Source: an uncultured Collinsella sp. (lineage in GTDB: Bacteria > Actinomycetota > Coriobacteriia > Coriobacteriales > Coriobacteriaceae). Taken from it: 10,528 nucleotides of DNA. Of this stretch, positions 1 to 7,411 are shown piece after piece. The stretch spans positions 1 through 10,528 of the forward strand of contig CABQZS010000246.1 of assembly GCA_902468695.1 (NCBI GenBank), written 5' to 3'. Within the stretch, counting starts at the first letter, position 1, and every line of letters starts with the position of its first letter. Made by a program: the position numbers and the translations under genes. The notes under the pieces were generated by a model. It was not told the origin of the DNA. It saw only the letters and a program-made list of their open reading frames with translations, and made no database searches.

Positions 1-242
1 GAATCGACCTGAGAGGTATCAATCTCGAGCGTGTGCTCGTCGAGAACATCGATCGTAGCGCCCATGCCCTTGAGCACCTTGCCCATCACGTGAACATCGG
101 AAATATCGGGCACGTTCTGCAGCGTCGTCTTGCCCGGCGCCAGAAGCGTTGCCGCCATGAGTTTGAGCGCGGAGTTCTTGGCACCCGAGACGGGCACGGA
201 GCCTCCGATGGCGTGGCCACCCTCAACGCGGATAATATCCAA
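1..242 (-). CDS. murA: UDP-N-acetylglucosamine 1-carboxyvinyltransferase (MurA), N-terminal part, runs off window
   Basis: MurA transfers enolpyruvate from phosphoenolpyruvate to UDP-N-acetylglucosamine in the cytoplasm, the first committed step of peptidoglycan synthesis. About 80 codons are visible. They begin MDIIRVEGGHAIGGSVPVSG and carry the family's AKN motif at residues 21-23; Lys22 and Asn23 match the substrate-binding pair of known MurA proteins. Further on are LLAPGKTTLQNVPDISDV and a GMGA motif, both typical of the first EPSP-synthase-like domain. The active-site loop (around residue 115) and the second half lie outside the window. The start is taken as TTG at 240-242: a GAAAGGG ribosome binding site lies six bases upstream and the protein then begins exactly where MurA proteins usually do. 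It follows atpC by 88 bases, with the atp operon terminator in between. Family identification is firm; the TTG start is very likely. Confidence 0.94.
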   Translation of the reverse strand, partial: MDIIRVEGGHAIGGSVPVSGAKNSALKLMAATLLAPGKTTLQNVPDISDVHVMGKVLKGMGATIDVLDEHTLEIDTSQVD

Positions 243-248
243 GGTCTA

Positions 249-255
249 CCCTTTC
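249..255 (-). promoter_or_regulatory. Ribosome binding site of murA, abutting the terminator U-tract
   Basis: GAAAGGG on the minus strand, six bases before the TTG codon at 240-242. It decides the murA start because no ATG or GTG gives a better N-terminus. Its first base directly follows the U-tract (256-260) of the upstream terminator. CTTT and AAAG around this junction form a short inverted repeat, so the U-tract could weakly pair with the binding site. Confidence 0.72.
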
Positions 256-294
256 AAAAAGCATGCCCGGGGTGGCTGGGCCATCCCGGGCATG
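256..294 (-). terminator. Rho-independent terminator of the atp operon
   Basis: On the minus strand CATGCCCGGGATGG (294-281), loop CCCAG, and CCACCCCGGGCATG (275-262) form a 14-position stem with one A-C mismatch and a perfect 10-pair outer part. It is followed by one C and five T (260-256). This is a classical intrinsic terminator 37 bases after the atpC stop codon. The opposite strand folds too but lacks a T-tract downstream, so termination is directed on the minus strand. A smaller hairpin (GTTCG/CGAAC, 299-303 and 312-316) lies between atpC and this stem. Confidence 0.88.
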
Positions 295-330
295 ATGTGT
301 TCGCAAATGGTCGAACGCTAAATCGTTTGA

Positions 331-723
331 CTATTGGGCAAGCTTGAGCTTACACCATGCGATTTCATTATAGAGGTAGGCGCGGCGTGCATCATCCTCC
401 GACAAATTACCCAGCTTCTCTTCAAAACCTTGAATATCAGCTTTAAGCTTGTCGGCATCGACGGTCGCCAAATCGCAAGCGCGCTCGGCGAGAACGGTCA
501 CGACATCGTCCGCAACCTGGGCATAGCCGCCGGCCACGGCAAACGTGTGGTCGACAGTGCCCATGGCCTTATCGGAAACGCGAACGTAACCGCGGTCGAT
601 CGTGCAGATCTCGCTGGAGTGAGCAGGCAGAACGCCAAACTCGCCATCCGTGGACGGAATCGACACAAACGCAGCGTCGCCCTCATAGGCGCAGCTCACG
701 GGGCACACGATGCGGATACGCAT
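331..723 (-). CDS. atpC: ATP synthase epsilon subunit (F1, AtpC)
   Basis: Epsilon is part of the central stalk of F1. It binds gamma and the c-ring, couples rotation to catalysis, and in many bacteria inhibits ATP hydrolysis through its C-terminal helices. The 130-residue product matches the usual length (about 130-140). The N-terminal beta-sandwich shows the family signature DGEFGVLPAHSSE (residues 26-38), followed by RGYVRV and AVAGGYAQV. The C-terminal part (about 88-130) is helical and charged, as expected for the two-helix hairpin. The start is ATG 721-723, three bases after the atpD stop; a GGGGGAG site lies inside the last atpD codons with a nine-base spacer, implying coupled translation. 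It is the last gene of the atp operon and is followed by the terminator at 256-294. Confidence 0.96.
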   Translation of the reverse strand: MRIRIVCPVSCAYEGDAAFVSIPSTDGEFGVLPAHSSEICTIDRGYVRVSDKAMGTVDHTFAVAGGYAQVADDVVTVLAERACDLATVDADKLKADIQGFEEKLGNLSEDDARRAYLYNEIAWCKLKLAQ

Positions 724-726
724 AAC

Positions 727-2180
<1,454 letters not shown>

Positions 2181-2181
<1 letters not shown>

Positions 2182-3089
2182 TACTGTTCCTCCAATGCTG
2201 AGGCTCCGCCGACGATCTCGTTAATCTCGGTCGTGATCGAAGCCTGGCGCACGCGACTATACGTGCGGGTAAGGGTCGAGATGATCGCGGTGGCGTTTTC
2301 CGTCGCGGAGTGCATGGCCTTGCGGCGTGCACCCTGCTCGGCAGCCGCCGAATCGATCAGGGCCTGGTAGATGACCGTCAGGATATAAGACGGCACAAGC
2401 TTGCCGAGAACATGCTCGGGAGAGGGCACGAACTCGAACGTGGACGAGATGCGCTTAGGGGCGTCGGTCTCGTTCTTACGCGGACCGTGGGCCATAGCGA
2501 TCATCTCGGGGTCGAGCGGCAACAGATGCTCGACGCGAAGCTCCTGATCCACGCGGTTCTTGGCGTGGTGGTAGACAAGCTCGACACGGTCAAGCTCACC
2601 GGCACGATACGCATCGCAGATATGAGAGGAGATCATGCGGGCCTGATTGAAATCGGGCTCAGAGGAGTTGCCCTCAAAGTGCATGACGACGTTTGCGCGG
2701 TCACGGAAATACGTGGCCGGTTTGCGCCCACACGCGATGATCTCGCACTCGATGCCGTCGTTCGCCCAAGAAGCGGCGAGCTTTTCGGCCGTGCGCTCCA
2801 CCGTCGTATTGAAACCGCCGGCAAGGCCGCGGTCCGAGGCAATAACGACAATCAGGCCATGCTTGACGCTCTCATGCTTCTGCAGCATGGGATCGGTGCC
2901 CGAACAGGAGGCGTCGCCGGCGACCGTCAACATGACGTCGGTCAGCGCCTCCTTATAGGGCTCGGCCTGCTTGGAGCGATCGAGGGCACGACGGATCTTG
3001 GCCGTAGAGACCATCTCCATCGTGCGCGTGATCTGCTTGGTCGTGGTAACCGAGGAGATTCGCTTCTTAATGTCGCGAAGGTTGGCCAT
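2181..3089 (-). CDS. atpG: ATP synthase gamma subunit (F1, AtpG)
   Basis: Gamma is the rotating central shaft inside the alpha3-beta3 head. The N-terminal helix has the conserved form LRDIKKRISSVTTTKQIT, continuing with TMEMVSTAKI (residues 4-32). The Rossmann-like middle domain contains IVVIASDRGLAGGFN. The C-terminal helix carries DSAAAEQGARRKAMHSATEN and then an alternating charged segment, pairing with the N-terminal helix as the antiparallel coiled coil. At 302 residues it is a little longer than the usual 285-295; the extra residues appear to lie in the middle domain around DAPKRISSTFEFVPSP. The ATG start lies five bases after the atpA stop, with GAGGAG eleven bases upstream. That spacing is slightly long, but the N-terminus fits the family perfectly. 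It lies in canonical order between atpA and atpD. Confidence 0.97.
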
Positions 3090-3094
3090 GGGGC

Positions 3095-4693
3095 TTAGTT
3101 CTCCTCTGATCCAGAAACATCCGAATGGTGCTTGGCCATGAACTGCTGCTTGAAGTCGCCGATGACGCGCAAGAGCTCAGCCTTGGTGTCATCATCGATC
3201 TTCTTGGCGCGAACCTTGTCGAGCAGCGAGCCAAAGCCATTGTCCATGTACTCGATGAGCTCGGCACGGAAAGGCAGCACGTCGGCAATCTCCAGGTCAT
3301 CCAGGAAGCCCTCGTTGCCAGCGAACAGCGTAACGATCTGCTCGCCAACCTCAAACGGCTTGTAGCGCGGCTGCTTCAGGAGCTCGGTCATGCGGGCACC
3401 ATGGGTCAGCTGCTTCTGAGTAGCCTCGTCGAGGTCGGAGCCGAACTGCGTAAAGCCGGCGAGCTCCTGGTACGAAGCGAGGTCCAGACGGAGGTTACCG
3501 GCGACCTGCTTCATAGCCTTGGTCTGCGCGTCGCCACCAACGCGGGACACGGAAATGCCCACGTCGACTGCCGGGCGCTGACCCTGGAAGAAGAGCTCGG
3601 ACTGCAGATAGATCTGACCATCGGTAATGGAAATGACGTTGGTCGGAATGTAGGCCGAGACGTCACCGTCCTGGGTCTCGATGATCGGCAGTGCCGTCAT
3701 GGAGCCGTAGCCGTTCTTCTTGGACATCTTGACGGCACGCTCGAGCAGACGAGAGTGCAGGTAGAAGATGTCGCCAGGATAGGCCTCGCGTCCGGGCGGA
3801 CGATGCAGCGTCAGCGACATCTGACGGTAGGCCACGGCCTGCTTGGACAGGTCATCGTAGATGACGAGCACGTGGCCGCCGGGGTTGGTCTCGCTGGCGG
3901 GCTTGCCGTCCTCGCCGTTGTACATGAAGAACTCGCCGATAGCGGCACCGGCCATAGGCGCGATGTACTGCATAGGGGCGGAATCGGCGGCGGTGGCCGA
4001 AACGATGATGGTGTAGTCGAGCGCACCGTGCTGAGCGAGGGTCTCGCGGATGTTGGCAACCGTGGAGGCCTTCTGGCCGATGGCGACATAGATGCAGACC
4101 ATGCCCTTGCCGCGCTGGTTGAGGATAGCGTCGATGGCGATGGCGGTCTTACCGGTCTTACGGTCGCCGATGATGAGCTCACGCTGACCGCGGCCGATAG
4201 GCACCATGGAGTCGATGGCCAACAGGCCAGTCTGAACCGGCTCGCACACCGGGGTACGGTCGATGACGCCGGGGGCCTTGAACTCGATAGGACGACGGTG
4301 CGTGGCAACGATGTCGCCCAAGCCGTCGATGGGCTGGCCGAGCGGATTGACGACGCGGCCGAGCATGGCACGGCTCACGGGGATATCCATAATGCGGCCA
4401 GTGGTGCGGCACTCGTCGCCTTCCTTGATGGAGTCGACGGCACCAAACAGAACGGCGCCGACCTCGTCGCGGTCAAGGTTCTGGGCAAGGCCGAAGACGG
4501 TCTCACCGGTATCGGAGCTCTTGAACTCCAGAAGCTCGCCTGCCATGGCGCTCTTGAGGCCGGAGACGCGCGCGATGCCGTCGCCTACCTCGTCGACCGT
4601 TGAAACCTCATGCGTATCGACCGTCGCGGAGAGGCTCGTGAGCTGCTCCTGCAGTTTCTTGGCGATATCCTGGGCATTGAGGGTTTCGGACAT
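3095..4693 (-). CDS. atpA: ATP synthase alpha subunit (F1, AtpA)
   Basis: Alpha alternates with beta in the F1 head, holds the non-catalytic nucleotide sites and supplies the arginine finger to beta. The protein is 532 residues against a usual 500-515. Visible motifs are GDRKTGKT (Walker A, 176-183, with Lys where many species have Gln), AIGQKAS with the alpha-specific Gln207, the Walker B strand HVLVIYDD (274-281), RPPGREAYPGD (298-308) and SVSRVGG with the arginine finger Arg384. The N-terminal 25 residues form the helix that binds delta. The extra length comes partly from a loop just before Walker B (about 258-273, DGKPASETNPGG) and partly from a hydrophilic C-terminal tail. Its ATG overlaps the atpH stop in a TAATG junction, with GGAGGTG seven bases upstream. 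Confidence 0.98.
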   Translation of the reverse strand: MSETLNAQDIAKKLQEQLTSLSATVDTHEVSTVDEVGDGIARVSGLKSAMAGELLEFKSSDTGETVFGLAQNLDRDEVGAVLFGAVDSIKEGDECRTTGRIMDIPVSRAMLGRVVNPLGQPIDGLGDIVATHRRPIEFKAPGVIDRTPVCEPVQTGLLAIDSMVPIGRGQRELIIGDRKTGKTAIAIDAILNQRGKGMVCIYVAIGQKASTVANIRETLAQHGALDYTIIVSATAADSAPMQYIAPMAGAAIGEFFMYNGEDGKPASETNPGGHVLVIYDDLSKQAVAYRQMSLTLHRPPGREAYPGDIFYLHSRLLERAVKMSKKNGYGSMTALPIIETQDGDVSAYIPTNVISITDGQIYLQSELFFQGQRPAVDVGISVSRVGGDAQTKAMKQVAGNLRLDLASYQELAGFTQFGSDLDEATQKQLTHGARMTELLKQPRYKPFEVGEQIVTLFAGNEGFLDDLEIADVLPFRAELIEYMDNGFGSLLDKVRAKKIDDDTKAELLRVIGDFKQQFMAKHHSDVSGSEEN

Positions 4694-5169
4694 TAGGCTT
4701 CACCTCCGTACGAATTAGCAGAGTTTGCGAGGGTCTCCTGCGCGATGCGCAGCTGCGTCTTGACGGAAATGTCACGACGCTCGCCGCGGGCCTCGAGCAC
4801 CAGGCCGCCCACGATAGACGGGTCGACCTGCTCGATAAGGAATACCTTGCGGCCGAAGTCCTGCTCGCATTTCTTAGTGATGGTTTGACGCAGCTCGTCG
4901 TCGAGCGGGATCGCCGTGGTGACGGTCACGCCCACTACATCCTCGTCTTCCTCGGCAACATACTTAAAGGCAGCTGCCACCTTGGGAAGAAGGTCGAGCT
5001 GGTCGCGCTTGGACATGGTGTCGAGCACGGCGATGATCTCGGGGCTGGCAGAAGCCAGGCGCTCGATCATCTCGAGGTCCTCGAACACATGGTTCTCGGC
5101 CTTAGCGGCTTCCAGAAGGGAGCGTGCGTAGGTCTCGAGCACCTTGTCCTGATAGCGGCTAGTCGGCAT
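4693..5169 (-). CDS. atpH: ATP synthase delta subunit (peripheral stalk, AtpH), short form
   Basis: Delta caps the F1 head and ties the N-termini of alpha to the b-subunit stalk, holding the stator still. The N-terminal helical domain shows YARSLLEAAKAENHV (residues 14-28). The C-terminal domain has TTAIPLDDEL and the family signature VDPSIVGGLVLEARGERRDI, followed by the closing helix. At 158 residues it is about 20 shorter than the usual 175-180. The missing part falls in the middle helices of the N-terminal domain, after SPEIIAVLDTMSKRDQ. The ATG at 5167-5169 lies inside the 3' end of atpF, an 11-base overlap, with a CAGGT binding site seven bases upstream, so translation is probably coupled. 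Identity is firm from position and the C-terminal signature. Confidence 0.94.
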   Translation of the reverse strand: MPTSRYQDKVLETYARSLLEAAKAENHVFEDLEMIERLASASPEIIAVLDTMSKRDQLDLLPKVAAAFKYVAEEDEDVVGVTVTTAIPLDDELRQTITKKCEQDFGRKVFLIEQVDPSIVGGLVLEARGERRDISVKTQLRIAQETLANSANSYGGEA

Positions 5170-5761
5170 TCAGGCTACCTGCTTCCTGGATGTAGCGCTC
5201 GATGAGCTTCTTCTGCTCGGCATCGTCCTCGAGTGCCTCGCCCACGATCTTGGTGGCGACGGCAACGGACAGGTCGGCAATGGAGCTCGCGGCACCGGCG
5301 TAGATGGACTTGCGCTCGTCCTCGACGGTCGTATGGGCCTTGGCGATGATCTCCTCGGCCTCCTTGTGAGCAGCCTCGATGATACGGGCGCGCTCGGACT
5401 CGGCGTCCTTACGGGCCTCGAGAACAATGTCGGCAGCCTGACGACGGGCGTCGGTGACGATCGAGTCGGACTCAGCGCGCTTGGCGATAGCCTCCTGCTT
5501 GGTCTTCTCGGCCTCGTCGAGGCTCTCCTCGATCTTCTTGCCGCGCTCCTCCATGGTCTTCATGATGCCCGGCAGGGCGACCTTGGCCAGCACGATCCAG
5601 ATAATCAGGAAGGCGATAAGCGCCGGGATGAACTCCGCCATCTTAGGGATGAGGATGTCCGCACCGGCAGCGCCGTCCTCGGCGAACGCGGAAACCGGCA
5701 TGAGCAGCGCGGCCGCGGACGCGGAGAGTGCGATCGCGCTCTTCTGGGATGAAAGATTCAT
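5159..5761 (-). CDS. atpF: ATP synthase b subunit (Fo peripheral stalk, AtpF) with N-terminal signal peptide
   Basis: Subunit b anchors the peripheral stalk in the membrane and reaches up as a long coiled coil to delta. The 200-residue product has an apparent signal peptide: a short polar start with Lys7, a hydrophobic core (residues 9-21) and a signal-peptidase-I-like site after AFA (25-27), with no lipobox Cys. A short acidic linker follows, then the true membrane helix MAEFIPALIAFLIIWIVLAK (41-60), the KVALPGI turn, and a long charged helix from about 68 to 185 that starts MKTMEERGKKIEESLDEAEK. E. coli b is 156 residues and lacks such a leader. The ATG start has GGAG eight bases upstream and lies 15 bases after the atpE stop. 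A downstream start at Met41 is conceivable but lacks a clear binding site. Confidence 0.95.
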   Translation of the reverse strand: MNLSSQKSAIALSASAAALLMPVSAFAEDGAAGADILIPKMAEFIPALIAFLIIWIVLAKVALPGIMKTMEERGKKIEESLDEAEKTKQEAIAKRAESDSIVTDARRQAADIVLEARKDAESERARIIEAAHKEAEEIIAKAHTTVEDERKSIYAGAASSIADLSVAVATKIVGEALEDDAEQKKLIERYIQEAGSLNAD

Positions 5762-5776
5762 ACTTGACGCTCCGTG

Positions 5777-5971
5777 CTATTTAACGATCAGCGCGACAAC
5801 GAAGCCGATCAGAGCCAGAGCCTCGCCGAAGGCGGAGCCCATGATGAAGACGGTGAACACGCGGCCCTGGACCTCAGGCTGACGGGCCATAGCACCCGTA
5901 GCACCCAGAGCAGACAGGCCGATAGCAAGACCAGCGCCGATAACACCGAGACCGTAACCGATAACTCCCAC
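5777..5971 (-). CDS. atpE: ATP synthase c subunit (Fo ring, AtpE)
   Basis: The c subunit forms the rotating proteolipid ring in the membrane, carrying one proton per subunit. The 64-residue product is short for the family (usually 70-85). It folds as two membrane helices joined by the polar loop RQPE (30-33). Helix 1 has a glycine-rich GAGLAIG packing motif (12-18). Helix 2 carries the ion-binding carboxylate Glu50 in GSAFGEALALIG. Residues that bind sodium in Na+-type rings (Gln in helix 1, Ser/Thr after the Glu) are replaced by Ile17, Ala51 and Leu52, so a proton is the likely ion. The start is GTG at 5969-5971: an in-frame TAA lies upstream with no other start codon, and a strong AAAGGAGGA site is placed unusually close, three bases away. 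The strong site fits the need for many c copies per complex. Confidence 0.95.
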   Translation of the reverse strand: MGVIGYGLGVIGAGLAIGLSALGATGAMARQPEVQGRVFTVFIMGSAFGEALALIGFVVALIVK

Positions 5972-5974
5972 GAT

Positions 5975-5983
5975 TCCTCCTTT
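5975..5983 (-). promoter_or_regulatory. Strong ribosome binding site of atpE
   Basis: AAAGGAGGA is nearly a full complement to the end of 16S rRNA and the strongest such site in the window. It lies three bases before the GTG start of atpE. It fixes the start, since an in-frame stop lies just upstream and no ATG is available. Confidence 0.8.
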
Positions 5984-6022
5984 GTCGTGCGTGTCTTATT
6001 TCACGCAGGATAACCTTTTTAT

Positions 6023-6058
6023 AACTGCCGGGCTCCATGGGTACGGGCACCGGCGGTT
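6023..6058 (-). other. Hairpin in the atpB-atpE intercistronic region
   Basis: The gap between atpB and atpE (5972-6095) is the only long one inside the operon and contains no gene. On the minus strand AACCGCCGG and CCGGCAGTT can pair over nine positions with one C-A mismatch and an 18-base loop. The sequence that follows is ATAAAAAGG, not a T-tract, so this is not a terminator. A smaller hairpin, GCCTT/AAGGC with a six-base loop, lies at 6068-6083, just after the atpB stop. In E. coli the atpB-atpE gap is known to raise translation of atpE; a similar role in processing, mRNA stability or exposing the atpE ribosome binding site is an inference here. I saw no convincing internal promoter. Confidence 0.5.
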
Positions 6059-6095
6059 TAACGAATTGCCTTACCTTTAAGGCGCGAACGGAAGA

Positions 6096-6899
6096 CTACT
6101 CCTCCTCCGCGACCTCCTCTGCCTCGGAGACATACACGGCGGTAAGGACCGTGAAGACGTAAGCCTGGATGGCGCCGACCACAAGCTCGATCGCATAGAT
6201 CAGGATGAGGATGGCAAGCCAGGCCAGCGAAGGCAGGGCGCCGACGGCGTGCGCCGCGGAAACCTGCTGAAGCAGCGGCTGCATGAACATGCTCGCCATG
6301 ATGGCGAACGAGCCCATGACCACGTGTCCTGCGAACATGTTGCAGAACAGACGGACGGCGAGCGTGATGAGGCGCAGGAAGGTCGAGAAAAGCTCGACGA
6401 CCCACACGAGCACGTTCATCGGGAAGCTCACGCCCTGCGGGGCGAGGCTCTTGATGTAGCCGATCACGCCGTGAGCCTTGCATCCGTAGTAGATGAAGTA
6501 CACGAAAGCGAAGATGGCGAGCGCGGCGGTGGAGCCGATTGCGCCGGTGCCGGGCTTCATTCCCGGGATCAGGCCGATCATGTTATTGATCAGGATGAAC
6601 AGGAAAAGCGAGCACAGGAACGGGAAGTGCTTCTTCCAGTTCTCACCCACGACGCCCTTGCCGATATCGTTCTCGACGTACTCGATGATGTACTCGAAAC
6701 CGTTGACGAAGAAGCCCTTGGGAACCAGGGTCTGCTTCTTCTTGAACACGGCCAGGACGATCAGGAGCACGATCGTGGAGACGATCAGCCAAAACGAGTA
6801 CTGCGTGATGCCGCAGCTCAGATCGCCCACGACAGGGGTGGAGCTGAACTCGCTGACCAGATGATTAATCTCATCAGGCAGCTTTTCAAAAATTTCCAC
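6096..6899 (-). CDS. atpB: ATP synthase a subunit (Fo, AtpB)
   Basis: Subunit a forms the two proton half-channels next to the c-ring. The 267-residue product has several membrane segments (about 33-52, 92-111, 121-138, 160-180, 186-210 and 224-257). The essential arginine is Arg183 in AVRLFCNMFAGH, matching E. coli Arg210 in GLRLFGNMYAGE. Gln245 in GAIQAYVF matches E. coli Gln252. The channel positions Glu219 and His245 of E. coli are His192 and Glu238 here, the swapped arrangement also found in mitochondria. The N-terminal domain contains TPVVGDLSCGITQYSFWLI, and the C-terminus ends in an acidic tail. The start is GTG at 6897-6899, with GAAAGG six bases upstream at the end of the preceding gene, whose stop lies three bases away. 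Length and motifs indicate a functional protein. Confidence 0.97.
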   Translation of the reverse strand: MEIFEKLPDEINHLVSEFSSTPVVGDLSCGITQYSFWLIVSTIVLLIVLAVFKKKQTLVPKGFFVNGFEYIIEYVENDIGKGVVGENWKKHFPFLCSLFLFILINNMIGLIPGMKPGTGAIGSTAALAIFAFVYFIYYGCKAHGVIGYIKSLAPQGVSFPMNVLVWVVELFSTFLRLITLAVRLFCNMFAGHVVMGSFAIMASMFMQPLLQQVSAAHAVGALPSLAWLAILILIYAIELVVGAIQAYVFTVLTAVYVSEAEEVAEEE

Positions 6900-6902
6900 G
6901 AC

Positions 6903-7214
6903 TTACCTTTCGACCTCATGAGGATCTCGCAGCGCCTTGGCGACACGAACCGTGCAGGCGGCCATAAAGGCCACGAAGCCGATCGCCTCGCCCAGGAGGA
7001 ACATGCGAAATGCCTCTCCGAACAACACAAACACAACCAAGGTAAAGACGAGCAGGGCGATCGCCGAGACCGCCAGACTCACCATACCCTTGAGCATGTC
7101 CGCATTCTGCTTATCGTCAAGAACCGGCTTGAGCGTAAAGACAAAGGGAAGAAAGGCGACCGCGCCCGCGATGGCGCCTGCAACGATAGCGAGCAGATCG
7201 GCTATCTGAAACAT
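6903..7214 (-). CDS. Small membrane protein in the atpI position (AtpI-like)
   Basis: The 103-residue product starts MFQIADLLAIVAGAIAG and has three likely membrane helices (about 6-28, 41-65 and 69-90), with a short polar loop KPVLDDKQNAD between the first two and a charged C-terminal tail RVAKALRDPHEVER. It is the first gene of the atp operon, three bases before atpB, which is where atpI stands in many bacteria. AtpI proteins assist assembly of the c-ring or help with magnesium supply, but they are poorly conserved and I cannot prove membership from sequence alone. The ATG at 7212-7214 is preferred because GTGAGG lies six bases upstream. A longer version from 7289 would begin between the -35 and -10 of the candidate promoter. 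GGCGT and ACGCC around the binding site could form a short stem. Confidence 0.72.
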   Translation of the reverse strand: MFQIADLLAIVAGAIAGAVAFLPFVFTLKPVLDDKQNADMLKGMVSLAVSAIALLVFTLVVFVLFGEAFRMFLLGEAIGFVAFMAACTVRVAKALRDPHEVER

Positions 7215-7275
7215 TGGCGTCCTCACTTTCCTTTTTAACGCCTCACAGAACAGTTCCCGCCAAACATTGGTGACT

Positions 7276-7303
7276 ATTGTACGAGCCAATCGCTAAAGTA
7301 CAA
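7276..7303 (-). promoter_or_regulatory. Candidate sigma-70-type promoter of the atp operon
   Basis: On the minus strand TTGTAC (7303-7298) and TACAAT (7281-7276) are separated by 16 bases. The -10 matches the consensus at five of six positions; the -35 matches only TTG. Transcription would start near 7268-7270, giving a leader of about 55 bases before the first operon gene. It lies downstream of the upp terminator, exactly where an operon promoter is needed, and is the best candidate in the gap 7215-7496. Confidence 0.55.
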
Positions 7304-7320
7304 CCGAAAAAGCATCGGTT
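7302..7320 (-). repeat. Inverted repeat overlapping the -35 of the atp promoter
   Basis: AACCGA (7320-7315) and TCGGTT (7307-7302) form a perfect six-base inverted repeat around a seven-base T-rich spacer. Its lower arm overlaps the candidate -35 hexamer. It could be an operator or a small hairpin; no regulator family can be assigned from the sequence. Confidence 0.35.
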
Positions 7321-7374
7321 AATACGCACCTGTTCGTTTTCTTAAGACCTTCTTTATGCCGCAGGTACGGTAAT

Positions 7375-7406
7375 ACGTTTTTCTCGAACCCTGCAGGGCA
7401 AAACGT
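7375..7406. repeat. Inverted repeat with a palindromic core upstream of the atp promoter
   Basis: ACGTTTT (7375-7381) and AAAACGT (7400-7406) are perfect inverted arms that enclose the ten-base palindrome CCCTGCAGGG (7389-7398). It lies between the upp terminator and the atp promoter. There is no U-tract placed for termination on the minus strand. It could be a protein-binding site; function unknown. Confidence 0.4.
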
Positions 7407-7411
7407 CCATT

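Noticed and set aside
3125..4603. Plus-strand open frame (492 codons) opposite atpA
   Set aside because: Antisense shadow of atpA with the same compositional style; no family features.
5777..5971. Sodium-type c subunit
   Set aside because: The Gln and Ser/Thr ligands of sodium rings are replaced by Ile, Ala and Leu.
6015..6060. Possible internal promoter before atpE (TATAAA-like sequence)
   Set aside because: No matching -35 at a suitable distance; the AT-rich stretch is better explained as unstructured leader for translation.
6249..7238. Plus-strand open frame (329 codons) opposite atpB and the atpI-like gene
   Set aside because: Highly charged His/Asp/Glu-rich translation produced by reading hydrophobic membrane-protein codons backwards.
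6903..7289. Longer form of the atpI-like protein starting at 7289
   Set aside because: The start would lie between the -35 and -10 of the promoter, so it would not be on the transcript; the start at 7214 has a better ribosome binding site.
7274..7315. Small minus-strand ORF of 13 codons over the atp promoter
   Set aside because: It overlaps the -35 and -10, so it is unlikely to be transcribed, and the AGGTG site is eleven bases away.
7354..7410. Small minus-strand ORF of 18 codons after the upp terminator
   Set aside because: No ribosome binding site, and it runs through the palindromic repeat; probably chance.
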